From assembly GCA_012034765.1 (NCBI GenBank), contig JAAUOU010000037.1, forward strand, positions 1-39,349: DNA of 39,349 nucleotides, given 5' to 3'. A program made the translations under genes and the position numbers. Numbering within the stretch: the first letter of the stretch is position 1; every line of letters begins with the position of its first letter. The stretch is from Pleurocapsaceae cyanobacterium CSU_1_1. GTDB taxonomy: Bacteria; Cyanobacteriota; Cyanobacteriia; Cyanobacteriales; Xenococcaceae. Below the pieces are notes generated by a model. That model was not told where the DNA came from. It was given only the letters and a program-made list of their open reading frames with translations, and ran no database searches. Below, piece by piece: positions 26,009-34,538 of this stretch.

Positions 26009-26392
26009 TTACTTAACAGTAACTTTAGCTCCAGCTTCTTCTAGCTTGGCTTTAGTTTCTTCTGCGTCTTCTTTAGCCACACCTTCTTTAAGAGCTTTGG
26101 GTGTTGATTCCACCATTTCTTTAGCTTCTTTTAGACCTAAGCCAGTGATGGTACGTACTACTTTAAGAATTGCGATTTTGCTTTCTTTGGGTACCTCTTC
26201 AAGAATCACGTCAAATTCAGTTTTCTCTTCAGCAGCTTCCCCAGCAGCAGCGCCAGGAGCAGCCATAACCACACCAGCAGAAGCAGCAGCACTTACGCCA
26301 AAAGTTTCTTCAATTTGAGAAACAAGTTCAGAAGCCTCTAAAAGACTCAGAGACTTCAGCTTTTCGAGAATTTCATCAGTTGCAGCAGACAT
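26009..26392 (-). CDS. rplL: 50S ribosomal protein L7/L12
   Basis: 127 residues. The N-terminal dimerisation helices ([20 protein letters not shown]) lead to an Ala/Gly-rich hinge (about 35-58) and the globular C-terminal domain, [13 protein letters not shown]...[20 protein letters not shown], ending [11 protein letters not shown]-like ([11 protein letters not shown]). It forms the ribosomal stalk that recruits elongation factors, bound through L10. It lies 54 bp after rplJ and is followed by a strong terminator. Confidence 0.97.
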   Translation of the reverse strand: MSAATDEILEKLKSLSLLEASELVSQIEETFGVSAAASAGVVMAAPGAAAGEAAEEKTEFDVILEEVPKESKIAILKVVRTITGLGLKEAKEMVESTPKALKEGVAKEDAEETKAKLEEAGAKVTVK

Positions 26393-26446
26393 ATTTTACT
26401 CCGTGTTATAGATAAATAATTAGTTGTGTAGATAGTTCCAAGCGGT

Positions 26447-26971
26447 TTACTGTTCTTGCTCAGAAACAGCCTTGATCCCTCTGGCAAGTCCACTGGGAAC
26501 TTCTTTGATACCCACAGCAAGCTTGGTCGCCAGGGCATTAATAGAGCCAGCAATTTGTGCGTATAGCTCATCTTTGGTGGGCAAGTCACCTAACGCCTCA
26601 ACCTGATCTTTGGTTAAAGCTCGACCTTCCATTACGCCACCGCGTACCTCGGTCTTTTTGGTGTCCTTCTGAAAGCTTTTATAGGCTTTGACGGCTGCGC
26701 CAATCTCTTCTCCTGTAAGCAGAAAAGCGGTCGCAGTGCCTAAGAATTCTTCCATGGGCTGCCAACTTTCATCGCCACTAATGGCAATATTCATGAGGGT
26801 ATTTTTCGTAATTTTGCAGCTAGCACCAATGGGTCGCAAGCGATTACGAAGTTCAGTAATTTCTGCTACTGATAAACCCTCATAGTTAATCACGAAAGCT
26901 AACTGAGCATCACTAAGGCTTTCCTTGAGATCCGCTACTATTTCTTTTTTATTGGCGAGGGTTCTCCCCAT
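26447..26971 (-). CDS. rplJ: 50S ribosomal protein L10
   Basis: 174 residues starting MGRTLANKKEIVADLKESL, with FVINYEGLSVAEITELRNRL and the C-terminal helix that binds L7/L12 dimers (NALATKLAVGIKEVPSGLAR). L10 anchors the stalk to 23S rRNA. The ATG is preceded by GGAGGTGAT at an ideal distance, one of the strongest ribosome-binding sites in the window. A long structured leader separates it from rplA, consistent with autogenous control by the L10-L12 complex. Confidence 0.97.
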   Translation of the reverse strand: MGRTLANKKEIVADLKESLSDAQLAFVINYEGLSVAEITELRNRLRPIGASCKITKNTLMNIAISGDESWQPMEEFLGTATAFLLTGEEIGAAVKAYKSFQKDTKKTEVRGGVMEGRALTKDQVEALGDLPTKDELYAQIAGSINALATKLAVGIKEVPSGLARGIKAVSEQEQ

Positions 26972-27203
26972 TCTGTATCACCTCCGATTGAATTTGGATC
27001 TTTTTGGGTCTAACACGACAAAACCTCCAGCTTCTTGCCAGAGGTTGTCTAGGTTCATGACCATTACCAGCTGATTTGGCTGGAGATCTCAAACTAATAG
27101 ACATTGACCTCGGCAGGAAATTAAGTGAATTAACACACCCACTGTCTTCGGTAATAGTCGTTTAAGGTTCGATTATTTGTAGTGTTTTGTCGCGAATTTT
27201 CGT
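26972..27203 (-). promoter_or_regulatory. rplJ leader (ribosomal protein L10 leader type)
   Basis: 232-base gap before rplJ. Read leftward it holds CTGCCGAGGTC (27116-27106), a hairpin CCAGC/GCTGG (27083-27067), and a strong 10-bp hairpin AACCTCTGGC/GCTGGAGGTT with a five-base loop (27046-27022), about 50 bases before the start codon. Position and features agree with the known L10 leader, which binds L10(L12)4 to repress translation. The last hairpin may also act as an attenuator. I cannot run a covariance model, so the family assignment is by context. Confidence 0.65.
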
Positions 27204-27923
27204 TTAGGCTAGGCCAGTCAAACTTAAATCTTGTAAAGCACTGATATCAATCTGAATTGATGGACCCATCGAAGCGGAAACATACATAGTACGCCAGTAA
27301 CGACCTTTCGCACCCGAAGGACGATTTCGTTCGATGGTTTCCTGTAATGCTTTAAGATTTGTTAGCAAATCTTCCGCCGAAAAAGATGCCTTACCAAACA
27401 TAACATGAACGATGCCTGCTTTGTCGGCTCTAAATTCTAATTTACCAGCTTTAAACGCTTCTACTGCTGATTGTAGATCGGCTGTAACAGTTCCCCCTTT
27501 TGGTGAAGGCATTAAACCTTTAGGCCCTAAAACACGTCCTAGCTTTGCTACTTTGGGCATCATGTCAGGAGTGGCAATTAGGATATCAAAATCCATCATG
27601 CCTTTTTGGATATCTTCAATTAGTTCTTCTGAACCATAAATTTCTGCTCCAGCCTCTTCTGCTTCTTTAACCTGTTCACCGCGAGCAATGACAGCAACTC
27701 TAACGCTTTGTCCTGTGCCTTTGGGGAGGCTAACGGTGGTTCTTAACTGTTGATCGGTATATTTGGGATCAATACCCAGCTTGATGTGAGCTTCAGCAGT
27801 TTCATCAAATTTTGCCGTGGCTGTTTCTTTGAGTAGGCTTAACGCTTCTAAAGGTTGATAAACCTGGTTGGGGTCTACTTTGTTGACTAGCTCGCGCATA
27901 CGACGAGACATTTTTTTTACCAT
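27204..27923 (-). CDS. rplA: 50S ribosomal protein L1
   Basis: 239 residues, normal length. Typical L1 segments: [59 protein letters not shown] and the C-terminal [21 protein letters not shown]1 binds 23S rRNA at the mobile stalk by the E site and can repress its own mRNA. The ATG follows AAGGAG at seven bases. A palindrome GAAGCAATTTGCTTC (27947-27961) just upstream of that site may form a small hairpin in the leader. Confidence 0.97.
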   Translation of the reverse strand: MVKKMSRRMRELVNKVDPNQVYQPLEALSLLKETATAKFDETAEAHIKLGIDPKYTDQQLRTTVSLPKGTGQSVRVAVIARGEQVKEAEEAGAEIYGSEELIEDIQKGMMDFDILIATPDMMPKVAKLGRVLGPKGLMPSPKGGTVTADLQSAVEAFKAGKLEFRADKAGIVHVMFGKASFSAEDLLTNLKALQETIERNRPSGAKGRYWRTMYVSASMGPSIQIDISALQDLSLTGLA

Positions 27924-28040
27924 GATGTTCTCCTTGGGTATCTAGCGAAGCAATTTGCTTCTCCCCATTAAGGTGTTGACTAATTTTGTAATGTTTAATG
28001 ATTAATTTTGAACCAGAAGGCTGTTTATTCAGATTATTCA

Positions 28041-28071
28041 GCGATGCCTACGGCTAAGCTTCGCTAATCGC
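28041..28071. repeat. small dispersed repeat (GCGAT...ATCGC) forming the rplK 3' end
   Basis: A 31-base element with GCGAT and ATCGC ends, an internal GCC-TAC-GGC palindrome and GCTTCGC. The same plan (GCGAT, small palindrome, GCTTCGC, ATCGC) is found in the element at 32926-32957 read on the other strand. The last five residues of L11 and its stop codon (AISEA*, 28071-28054) are read entirely from this element. Confidence 0.75.
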
Positions 28072-28482
28072 CACACCCATATTTTTAGCTGTTCCTGCTA
28101 CAATTTTCATCGCTGCCTCAAGGTCATTGGCATTGAGATCGGGCAATTTAGTTTGAGCAATTTCTTTAAGCTGGTCTTGAGTAATGGTGGCAACTTTCTG
28201 CTTGTTGGGTTCACTCGCTCCTTTTTCGATCCCTGCTGCCTTTTTAATCAAGACTGATGCAGGAGGAGTTTTAAGAATAAAGGTAAAGCTTCTGTCTTCA
28301 AATACAGAAATTTCGACAGGAATTACCAATCCTACTTTATCTGCTGTTTTGGCATTATATTCTTTACAGAACGCCATGATGTTGACCCCGTGTTGACCCA
28401 AGGCTGGGCCGACAGGAGGTGCTGGGTTAGCTTTACCCGCAGGTAGAGCTAGTTTAATTAACGCTACAACTTTTCTAGGCAT
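28054..28482 (-). CDS. rplK: 50S ribosomal protein L11
   Basis: 142 residues. N-terminal domain with [20 protein letters not shown] and [15 protein letters not shown], then the RNA-binding C-terminal domain with [20 protein letters not shown] and [21 protein letters not shown]11 binds the GTPase-associated centre of 23S rRNA. It follows nusG by 3 bp, so they are co-translated. The C-terminus ends NMGVAISEA; the final AISEA and stop derive from a small dispersed repeat, replacing the native tail. Confidence 0.97.
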   Translation of the reverse strand: MPRKVVALIKLALPAGKANPAPPVGPALGQHGVNIMAFCKEYNAKTADKVGLVIPVEISVFEDRSFTFILKTPPASVLIKKAAGIEKGASEPNKQKVATITQDQLKEIAQTKLPDLNANDLEAAMKIVAGTAKNMGVAISEA

Positions 28483-28485
28483 GTT

Positions 28486-29154
28486 TTAGTTTTGTTTTTC
28501 GACTTGATTGAACTCCAATTCTACAGGAGTATCCCGCCCAAAAATAGATAATAAAGCCTTAAGCTTACTTCTTTCTGGACTAACTTCAATTACTTCCCCT
28601 TCAAACTCTTTAAATGGACCAGAGAGTACAGCAATTTTATCACCAATTTCCATGTCAATTTTAATGACTGGCTCTTGTTCTTCAGCTTGCTTGAAGATTC
28701 TTTCTACCTCAGTACGGGATAGAGGCAATGGCTTTACGTGTCCACGACCTCGACCGTAGCGACGCTTCTGCTCCGAGCCGACAAAGTTGATCACGTTAGG
28801 GGTGTTTTTAATTACCTGCCAAGCATCATCGTCCATCAGCATCTTAACTAGAACATAGCCAGGAAAGACTTTTTCGTCACTGGTATAGCGAGAGCCATCT
28901 TTACGAATTTTGACACTAGGAGTTTGCGGAATGCGTACCTGAATAATGCGATCGCCCAGATCGAGAGTTTGAATTCGCATATCAATATCGGTCTTGACGC
29001 GCTTTTCGCAACCAGAGGCGACCTGTACCGCGTACCAACGAGGACTCCCTTTGGTTTTGACGTTTACCTGTACTTGTCCTGGTTGCTCTTCTTCAAATTG
29101 CCGATCATCATCTTCAAACTGATCTTCTTCTGGTATATCTGCGGTATTAGTCAT
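28486..29154 (-). CDS. nusG: transcription termination/antitermination factor NusG
   Basis: 222 residues. An acidic N-terminal extension of about 35 residues (DIPEEDQFEDDDRQFEEEQP) precedes the NGN domain (about 38-150) with PRWYAVQVASGCEKRVKTDI, FPGYVLVKM and TPNVINFVG. The C-terminal KOW domain (about 168-222) has IGDKIAVLSGPFKEFEGEV. NusG binds RNA polymerase and links it to Rho or the ribosome. It lies 10 bp after secE. The start at 29154 begins MTNTADIPEED; the extension is usual in cyanobacteria. Confidence 0.96.
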   Translation of the reverse strand: MTNTADIPEEDQFEDDDRQFEEEQPGQVQVNVKTKGSPRWYAVQVASGCEKRVKTDIDMRIQTLDLGDRIIQVRIPQTPSVKIRKDGSRYTSDEKVFPGYVLVKMLMDDDAWQVIKNTPNVINFVGSEQKRRYGRGRGHVKPLPLSRTEVERIFKQAEEQEPVIKIDMEIGDKIAVLSGPFKEFEGEVIEVSPERSKLKALLSIFGRDTPVELEFNQVEKQN

Positions 29155-29164
29155 AATTCATAGT

Positions 29165-29401
29165 TTAAAATACTTTTCCTGCTCCCCAGGCAAAAAATTG
29201 ATCGATCAAATAAATAATTGTCGACACTAAAATCACCATTAAAATTACGGCGACTGATTCACTAACCAACTGCTGGCGAGAGGGCCAGACAACCTTGCCT
29301 AATTCTTCTTTGGTTTCAAGCGCAAAATCAGCAGCACTATTGCTTTTTACTGCCTCTTTGGTTACGGGTTGTTCTTTATTTACTATATCTTTTTTAGCCA
29401 A
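29165..29401 (-). CDS. secE: preprotein translocase subunit SecE
   Basis: 78 residues: a polar N-terminus, then ALETKEELGKVVWPSRQQLV (the conserved amphipathic helix of SecE) and one membrane helix (about 48-66, ESVAVILMVILVSTIIYLID). SecE clamps SecY in the translocon of plasma and thylakoid membranes. It opens the secE-nusG-rplK-rplA group downstream of trnW. Confidence 0.95.
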   Translation of the reverse strand: MAKKDIVNKEQPVTKEAVKSNSAADFALETKEELGKVVWPSRQQLVSESVAVILMVILVSTIIYLIDQFFAWGAGKVF

Positions 29402-29745
29402 AACTGTTGCCTCGCGCGAATATTTCGCTTTTTATAATTTAAATGTTACCGTCGTCGAAGAATGCCAACTTAACTATTAATTAGCTTAACTCTTTAGTAA
29501 TTATTAAGTAAATACCAACAAGTTAGATGATCTATAAAGCCGTTCAAAGTTAGGTTAGAACACAAAAAATAAGTTATTGGCTTGATTGGTAGCAAGCAGC
29601 AATCTCAAATCTCTCCTAACTGGATCGCGGATTGCTATATTGGCTGGTTTAAAAATGGCAAAATTAACTCAGAATAAATAAGCTAACCTACCACCGACTA
29701 AACTGCCCCAGATAAATATTGCGCCTACAAGAGAAAACTTAGTAA
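29402..29745. other. intergenic region between trnW and secE
   Basis: 344 bases, presumably holding the promoter of the secE-nusG-ribosomal group. No ORF with a start codon is supported; a leftward frame just after the tRNA reads like a short membrane segment but lacks a start (see rejected items). Confidence 0.4.
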
Positions 29746-29818
29746 CGCGCCTTGAAGGACTTGAACCCTCGACATCCGGTTTTGGAGACCGACGTTCTAC
29801 CAACTGAACTAAAGACGC
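29746..29818 (-). tRNA. trnW: tRNA-Trp (CCA anticodon)
   Basis: 73-base cloverleaf. The acceptor stem GCGTCTT pairs with AAGGCGC with a G discriminator; the D arm has GTTCAGTTGGTAGAAC; the anticodon loop CTCCAAA carries CCA; the T loop is TTCAAGT. The CCA end is not encoded. Its position before secE is the usual one in bacteria and cyanobacteria. Confidence 0.97.
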
Positions 29819-29915
29819 ACGCTGGCTCTGAATTAAATTATAAATTAATTAAGTCAAAGCCATACAATGATATCGCATCATGGCATTTTTTCCCAAGCTA
29901 ATTTTTGGGAGGGGG

Positions 29916-30281
29916 CTATTTGATCGGGCGATCAAAACGTTGTTTGATTCTAGTTGCTTTACCAACGCGATCGCGCAGATAATATAGTTTTGCACGACGT
30001 ACTTTACCACGACGTTCGATTTTGATTTGATCGATCATCGGGGAGTGTAACAGGAAGACTCTTTCGACTCCTACACCTTGGAAAACTTTACGCACAGTAA
30101 TAGTTTCGTTGATCCCACCATTTTGTTTGGCGATTACAGTACCTTTGTAAGGCTGGACACGCTCTTTATTTCCTTCTGTGATTCTGACCCCGACTTCTAT
30201 TGTATCCCCTACATAGATCTTGGGAAGATTGGACTTAAGCTGTTCCGATTCTATCGAACGTATAATTGCTTCGGCATTCAT
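29916..30281 (-). CDS. rplS: 50S ribosomal protein L19
   Basis: 121 residues with [53 protein letters not shown] and [13 protein letters not shown], all standard L19 segments. L19 sits at the 30S-50S interface. It lies 98 bp upstream of trnW on the same strand, so transcription of the tRNA may continue from it. Confidence 0.97.
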   Translation of the reverse strand: MNAEAIIRSIESEQLKSNLPKIYVGDTIEVGVRITEGNKERVQPYKGTVIAKQNGGINETITVRKVFQGVGVERVFLLHSPMIDQIKIERRGKVRRAKLYYLRDRVGKATRIKQRFDRPIK

Positions 30282-30413
30282 GGCTAGTATAAAAACTCAC
30301 GATTTACCATAATAGCTTTTTTCCAGGCAATATTAAAGAGTAACTTTAAAAGCTGGTTATTCATGACTTATCTAGCAGGGTCTACGCATCTAAATCAGTT
30401 AGAAAAATCTACA

Positions 30414-30451
30414 GAGTCTTCCACTATGAAATGGGTTTTTCATCAAGACTC
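30414..30451 (-). terminator. inverted repeat after the TonB-dependent receptor gene
   Basis: GAGTCTT (30414-30420) pairs with AAGACTC (30445-30451); inside, ATGAAA (30426-30431) pairs with TTTCAT (30438-30443). Read leftward an ATTTTTC stretch follows after five bases. It is 100 bases past the receptor stop codon and 133 before rplS, so a terminator is likely though imperfect. Confidence 0.45.
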
Positions 30452-30550
30452 CCTGTTGTCGCAGGAATACGGGTATGGTTTGCCCAAAGAAAGCTACAGG
30501 CAAAAACTGCGCTACATATAAGCTGGCAAGTAATAACCACTTATTCATAA

Positions 30551-33088
30551 TTAAAATTCTGATTTCACCTGAATCCCAAAAGTTCGGCGATCGCCATAGG
30601 AAGCTAAGGTACTCCCTGTGGTGTCAGAAACAAAGGCAGCAGTTAGATATTCTGTGTCGAAGATATTATTAGCAAAAAAATAAATGCCATATTTATCGGC
30701 TTCATAGCCAATACGAGCATTAACTAAAGCTAGAGAGTCTTGTTTGAGGCTATTGTCATCATTGAAAAAATAGTTACCCAATCCTTGAAGTTCAACTCGG
30801 CTAAATAAGCCAAACTTAGTGCGATACTGGGCTGCTAAATTGTAGGTGAACTCTGGAGCATAAATTAACCGATTGCCCTCAAAGTCTTCTCCTGTAAACG
30901 GGTTAATATAATCAGTGTATTCGGCATCGACATAACCAAAACCAGCAATTAAATCTAATCCTTGTATGGGTTTTGCTTTAGCTTCCAGTTCCACCCCTCT
31001 AATCAAAACTTCGGCGTTGGTAATATCTTCAAAAAATCCCGTATCTCCTGTTAGGGCGACTTGATAGTTGCTGACATCATTAATAAAACCTGCCACATTA
31101 ACGCTCAGGCGATCGCCTAACCAAGAAGATTTAACTCCCAGTTCGTAATTCCAAGACTTTTCGGCTTCGACATCTCGTAACGTTGGATCGTCTGTAGAGT
31201 AGTTTTGCGTCGGCGGTTTATAACCACGGGTGATACTACCGTAGGTAGATATATTGGGACTAAAGCTATATTCAACAGCAAATTTGGGAATTACCGCATC
31301 ATCATCCACATCAGAATCAATAAAAGGAGTATCTTCTCCTGAATTGTCCCCTTCAAATAGCACAAATGATCGCCTTGATAACGATTCATCGGAGTTTTCA
31401 TAGCGTAATCCCGCCGTTAAGGTAAGAGGCTCGATCGGTTTAAAATCAACCTGACCAAAACCAGCTAATGTGGTTTGATCGTATCTACCTTGAGTAACAC
31501 TGTTCCCAGCAGTTTCAACTCCAAAAAATGCTGTTCCTCCTGCGGGAGAAAATTTTAATTGTTGAGGATCGATATCGTAGTTGCGATCTTGAAAATAACC
31601 ACCAACTATCCAGCGAAAGAGATCGGCATTGTCAGGAGACTGAAAGCGAATCTCTTGAGAGACAATAGTTGTTTCTTGTCTAGTATCAAACTCAAATAAA
31701 TCCTCTGGGCTATAGTCTCCGTCGGCATTGTAATTAAGATTTGTACCGTTACGGGCAGTAATGGAAGTCAGTTTAAATCCTGTTCCTTCATAACCAACTC
31801 GTAATGATTGAGTGTTGATTGATAAATCCGTATCTCCTGGAATATCTAGCTCAGTTTCAAAAGGGTCTTCCTGGTTGATCGGAACAAAGGTATTGTCTCC
31901 ATCATTATTAGCTGCACCAGTAGCGTTAAAAGAAATATTCCACCGATCTGAAGGAGTCCAAACTAGATTAGCCCGTCCACCGACACTAGATAGGTTATTG
32001 GCATCGTCGTCTAAAAAAGTATTTTCGGTAAAGCCATCTCGCGCATCGTAAATACCAGCGATGCGAAACTTTAATTTGTCTTCAATCACCGCATCACTAG
32101 CGGAAAACTCTAGCTGACGTTGATTAAAATTGCCGTAACTTGCTCCTAGAGTGATTTCTGGAGAATTGGTAGGTTGGCGACTGATGACATTAACTACCCC
32201 AGCCTGACTATTACGTCCATAGAGGGTGCTTTGCGGACCCCGTAAGACTTCAACTCTTTCCAGATCAAATAATGCTCCAGGTAAAAATTGGTGAACATTT
32301 TCGTAGGGAACATCATCAATAAAAAAACTAATGCTGTCTCTAGATAAAAAGTTGGCATTACCGATACCGCGAATAGTTTGAAAATTAAAACCGCGATCGC
32401 TTACCGTGGTAAAAAAGTTAGGAGTATTTGCTGCTACATCACGAAATGAATCTATTTTGGCATCTGCAATTTCTCCTTGAGATAGGGTAGTCAAACTAAT
32501 TGGTACATCCTGTGGCTTCTCTGGCTGTTTCTGAGCCGTAACAATAATATTGATTACTTGGTCAGGTTTTGCTGTGTCTGCTACTGGTGTAGGTGGTGTG
32601 GCGTTAATAGTTAAACCACGAGCAGTACTAACTGTTTCTCCCGTAGGTATTCCCTCAACCCCAGAGATAATTACTCTGATTCGATTTCCTGGTAAAGCGA
32701 TCGCCTTAACCTGAGATATACCTTCAGTGGGATTTTGACGCACAAATCCTGGTTCTGGTAACTGAAGCCGAGCATTAGGAATATCGATAATCAGATTATT
32801 TTTGCTTGTAGAAGTAATACCTCGAAGTGTTTCACCTTTGTCGGTATTTAAAACAATCTCTATGCCTGATGACGTGGTCGCTCGTACTTTAACTATAATT
32901 ACATTGATTACAGAATTATTTAATTGCGATCGCGAAGCGTACCCGAAGGGTAATCGCCACTGTTTAACTGTGGTTGCAGGTATGGGTTTAACTCGCTCTT
33001 CTATTCCATAGGCTGACCTACGAACATTGACCAAGACGGATAAGACCAGCAGGTTAAAGACAATCCCATTACGTAATTGTTGCTTCAC
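30551..33088 (-). CDS. TonB-dependent outer-membrane receptor with N-terminal AMIN domain
   Basis: 845 residues: a signal segment (about 8-28), an AMIN domain (about 58-167, VIVKVRATTSSGIEIVLNTD ... RNP ... IRVIISGVEG), then a TonB box-like INIIVTAQ, the plug (about 185-300, with RGIGNANFLSRDSISFFIDD and VEVLRGPQSTLYGRNSQAGV), and a 22-strand barrel ending in the terminal aromatic VKSEF. AMIN-fused receptors are a cyanobacterial form used for siderophores or other iron chelates. The ligand cannot be told. It is co-directional with the TonB gene 167 bp upstream. A dispersed repeat encodes residues 44-55. I see no clear Fur box. Confidence 0.92.
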   Translation of the reverse strand: MKQQLRNGIVFNLLVLSVLVNVRRSAYGIEERVKPIPATTVKQWRLPFGYASRSQLNNSVINVIIVKVRATTSSGIEIVLNTDKGETLRGITSTSKNNLIIDIPNARLQLPEPGFVRQNPTEGISQVKAIALPGNRIRVIISGVEGIPTGETVSTARGLTINATPPTPVADTAKPDQVINIIVTAQKQPEKPQDVPISLTTLSQGEIADAKIDSFRDVAANTPNFFTTVSDRGFNFQTIRGIGNANFLSRDSISFFIDDVPYENVHQFLPGALFDLERVEVLRGPQSTLYGRNSQAGVVNVISRQPTNSPEITLGASYGNFNQRQLEFSASDAVIEDKLKFRIAGIYDARDGFTENTFLDDDANNLSSVGGRANLVWTPSDRWNISFNATGAANNDGDNTFVPINQEDPFETELDIPGDTDLSINTQSLRVGYEGTGFKLTSITARNGTNLNYNADGDYSPEDLFEFDTRQETTIVSQEIRFQSPDNADLFRWIVGGYFQDRNYDIDPQQLKFSPAGGTAFFGVETAGNSVTQGRYDQTTLAGFGQVDFKPIEPLTLTAGLRYENSDESLSRRSFVLFEGDNSGEDTPFIDSDVDDDAVIPKFAVEYSFSPNISTYGSITRGYKPPTQNYSTDDPTLRDVEAEKSWNYELGVKSSWLGDRLSVNVAGFINDVSNYQVALTGDTGFFEDITNAEVLIRGVELEAKAKPIQGLDLIAGFGYVDAEYTDYINPFTGEDFEGNRLIYAPEFTYNLAAQYRTKFGLFSRVELQGLGNYFFNDDNSLKQDSLALVNARIGYEADKYGIYFFANNIFDTEYLTAAFVSDTTGSTLASYGDRRTFGIQVKSEF
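32926..32957. repeat. small dispersed repeat within the TonB receptor gene
   Basis: 32-base element with ends GCGAT and ATCGC, an internal TACCC-GAA-GGGTA palindrome and a HIP1 octamer at one end. Read on the receptor strand it encodes about residues 44-55 (RLPFGYASRSQ), lying in the linker between signal peptide and AMIN domain, where an in-frame insertion is tolerated. Confidence 0.8.
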
Positions 33089-33255
33089 TCTTTATTTTGA
33101 ATATCTTTAAATTAGTGACCAAACAAGATAAGCCACACAACGTTTTTCGAGCGTAGCGAGCGAATGCTTATCTTATAGTCTGAACATCGGCTTATGAACA
33201 TATCATAGGAAAAGCACTCCCATCAAAAGACAGCCTGTCATACATTAATTTATGA

Positions 33256-34374
33256 TTAATTTTCTGGGCTATTTTCCGCTGATTCTTGTTCTTCACGAGC
33301 CTGTCGTTCAAAATCTGAGCCTGCAATAGTAAAGCTAATATTAATCCTGACTGTCGCACTGTCATGGTCTATTGAACTAAATTCCATCGATCTGGCAGCC
33401 TTTAAAGCTTCTTCATCTAACTGCGAATGTCCGTTAGAAGAAGCGATCGCAGCATCAATAACATTGCCCTCTCTATCAATAGTCAGCTTAATTCCTGCAC
33501 TACCTTCTGCACCGTTTAAAGCCGAAGGATATTCAGGCTGGCAATTTTCTTCACAACTAATCGATAGTAATTCTGGTTTATTTGAGGTCGTGTTGGCAGC
33601 AGTCTGCGCTTCGTCTTTGCCTTTTGTCGAGGTATCAAAATTGTTAGCTTGAGTAGTTTCTTGGCTATTTTCTGAAGAATTTAGAGGACGATCTGCATTA
33701 ATACTTGAAGTCGAAACAGGATTGCTTTCTTGCTTGAATTCGGATGAGGCTGGTTTATTTTGGGCAGAAGTAATCGGTTTTGCTTGATTGCTATTTAAAC
33801 CAGGCTTAGTTACTATTTCTGAATTTTCGGATTTATTTACTTCATTCTCTTCGATTAATTTTTCAATCTCTGGCTCTACTTTAGATTGAGTCACAATCTT
33901 AGGAAGCTTTTTTAGTGTCTGACTTGAAGTCAATAGAGGTGAATCTGATTTTGGGGTAGCTGGTACAGGGGATTTAACTTTGGGTGGAAATTCTGGTGGT
34001 TTAGGTGAAGAATTGGAAATTGTTTTTGTAAATGTTGGTTTTGCTTTTAGTGGAGGCGTAGGAGTAGTTTTTACGGCTTGAGATGTTTTCGGGATTGGGG
34101 TTATAGGTTTGGCTTTAGGCTGAGATTGTTGAGAGGAAATGCTGGGAGGCACTGATCCTTCTCCACTACGTGATCGCGAATCTTTCCCTGAAGCTAATTG
34201 TGTTTGTTGTTCAACAATAATTATTGGCGTAGATTTGTCTGTCTGTAATTGAGGCGATTGACGACGAGATAAAGCTAATGCCACAAGAGCATGAATCAAT
34301 ATTGAAACAAATAGACCCAGTGTTAAATCACTGCTTTGCTGTTGATGACGTTGCTTGTTAAAAAACTTAGACAT
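33256..34374 (-). CDS. TonB family energy-transducing protein
   Basis: 372 residues. A single N-terminal membrane helix (about 17-36, LTLGLFVSILIHALVALAL) anchors it in the inner membrane, with the histidine typical of TonB. A long Pro/Lys/Ser-rich spacer (about 60-265) crosses the periplasm. The C-terminal TonB domain (about 273-352) has QPEYPSALNGAEGSAGIKLT, IDREGNV and SSNGHSQLDEEALKAARSM. It should pass proton-motive energy to outer-membrane receptors such as its neighbour. The two cysteines in CEENC just before the domain are unusual and may form a disulfide. The exbB and exbD partners are not in the window. Confidence 0.9.
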   Translation of the reverse strand: MSKFFNKQRHQQQSSDLTLGLFVSILIHALVALALSRRQSPQLQTDKSTPIIIVEQQTQLASGKDSRSRSGEGSVPPSISSQQSQPKAKPITPIPKTSQAVKTTPTPPLKAKPTFTKTISNSSPKPPEFPPKVKSPVPATPKSDSPLLTSSQTLKKLPKIVTQSKVEPEIEKLIEENEVNKSENSEIVTKPGLNSNQAKPITSAQNKPASSEFKQESNPVSTSSINADRPLNSSENSQETTQANNFDTSTKGKDEAQTAANTTSNKPELLSISCEENCQPEYPSALNGAEGSAGIKLTIDREGNVIDAAIASSNGHSQLDEEALKAARSMEFSSIDHDSATVRINISFTIAGSDFERQAREEQESAENSPEN

Positions 34375-34538
34375 TAACGTCTTTTAAATTTCAATCTGAG
34401 TTTAATCTTAGTATGTATTTACTTGATTAGATGTTTTGATAGTAAGGAATCCGATTTAGATGCCTCCCCCATGGCTCATTTAGCTTGCGCAAGACTCAAC
34501 CGAAACAAAATCTATAGGCAAGTTGCCCGCAAAGCTAA

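Noticed and set aside
29680-29742. Leftward frame just after trnW reading like a membrane helix (VGAIFIWGSLVGGRLAYLF)
   Set aside because: No ATG, GTG or TTG start precedes it in frame before the tRNA, and it matches no small photosystem protein I know. Probably chance.
33138-33166. GC-rich GAGCGTAGCGAGCG segment upstream of the TonB receptor
   Set aside because: It recalls dispersed cyanobacterial repeats but lacks the GCGAT/ATCGC ends and a clean palindrome; too weak to call.
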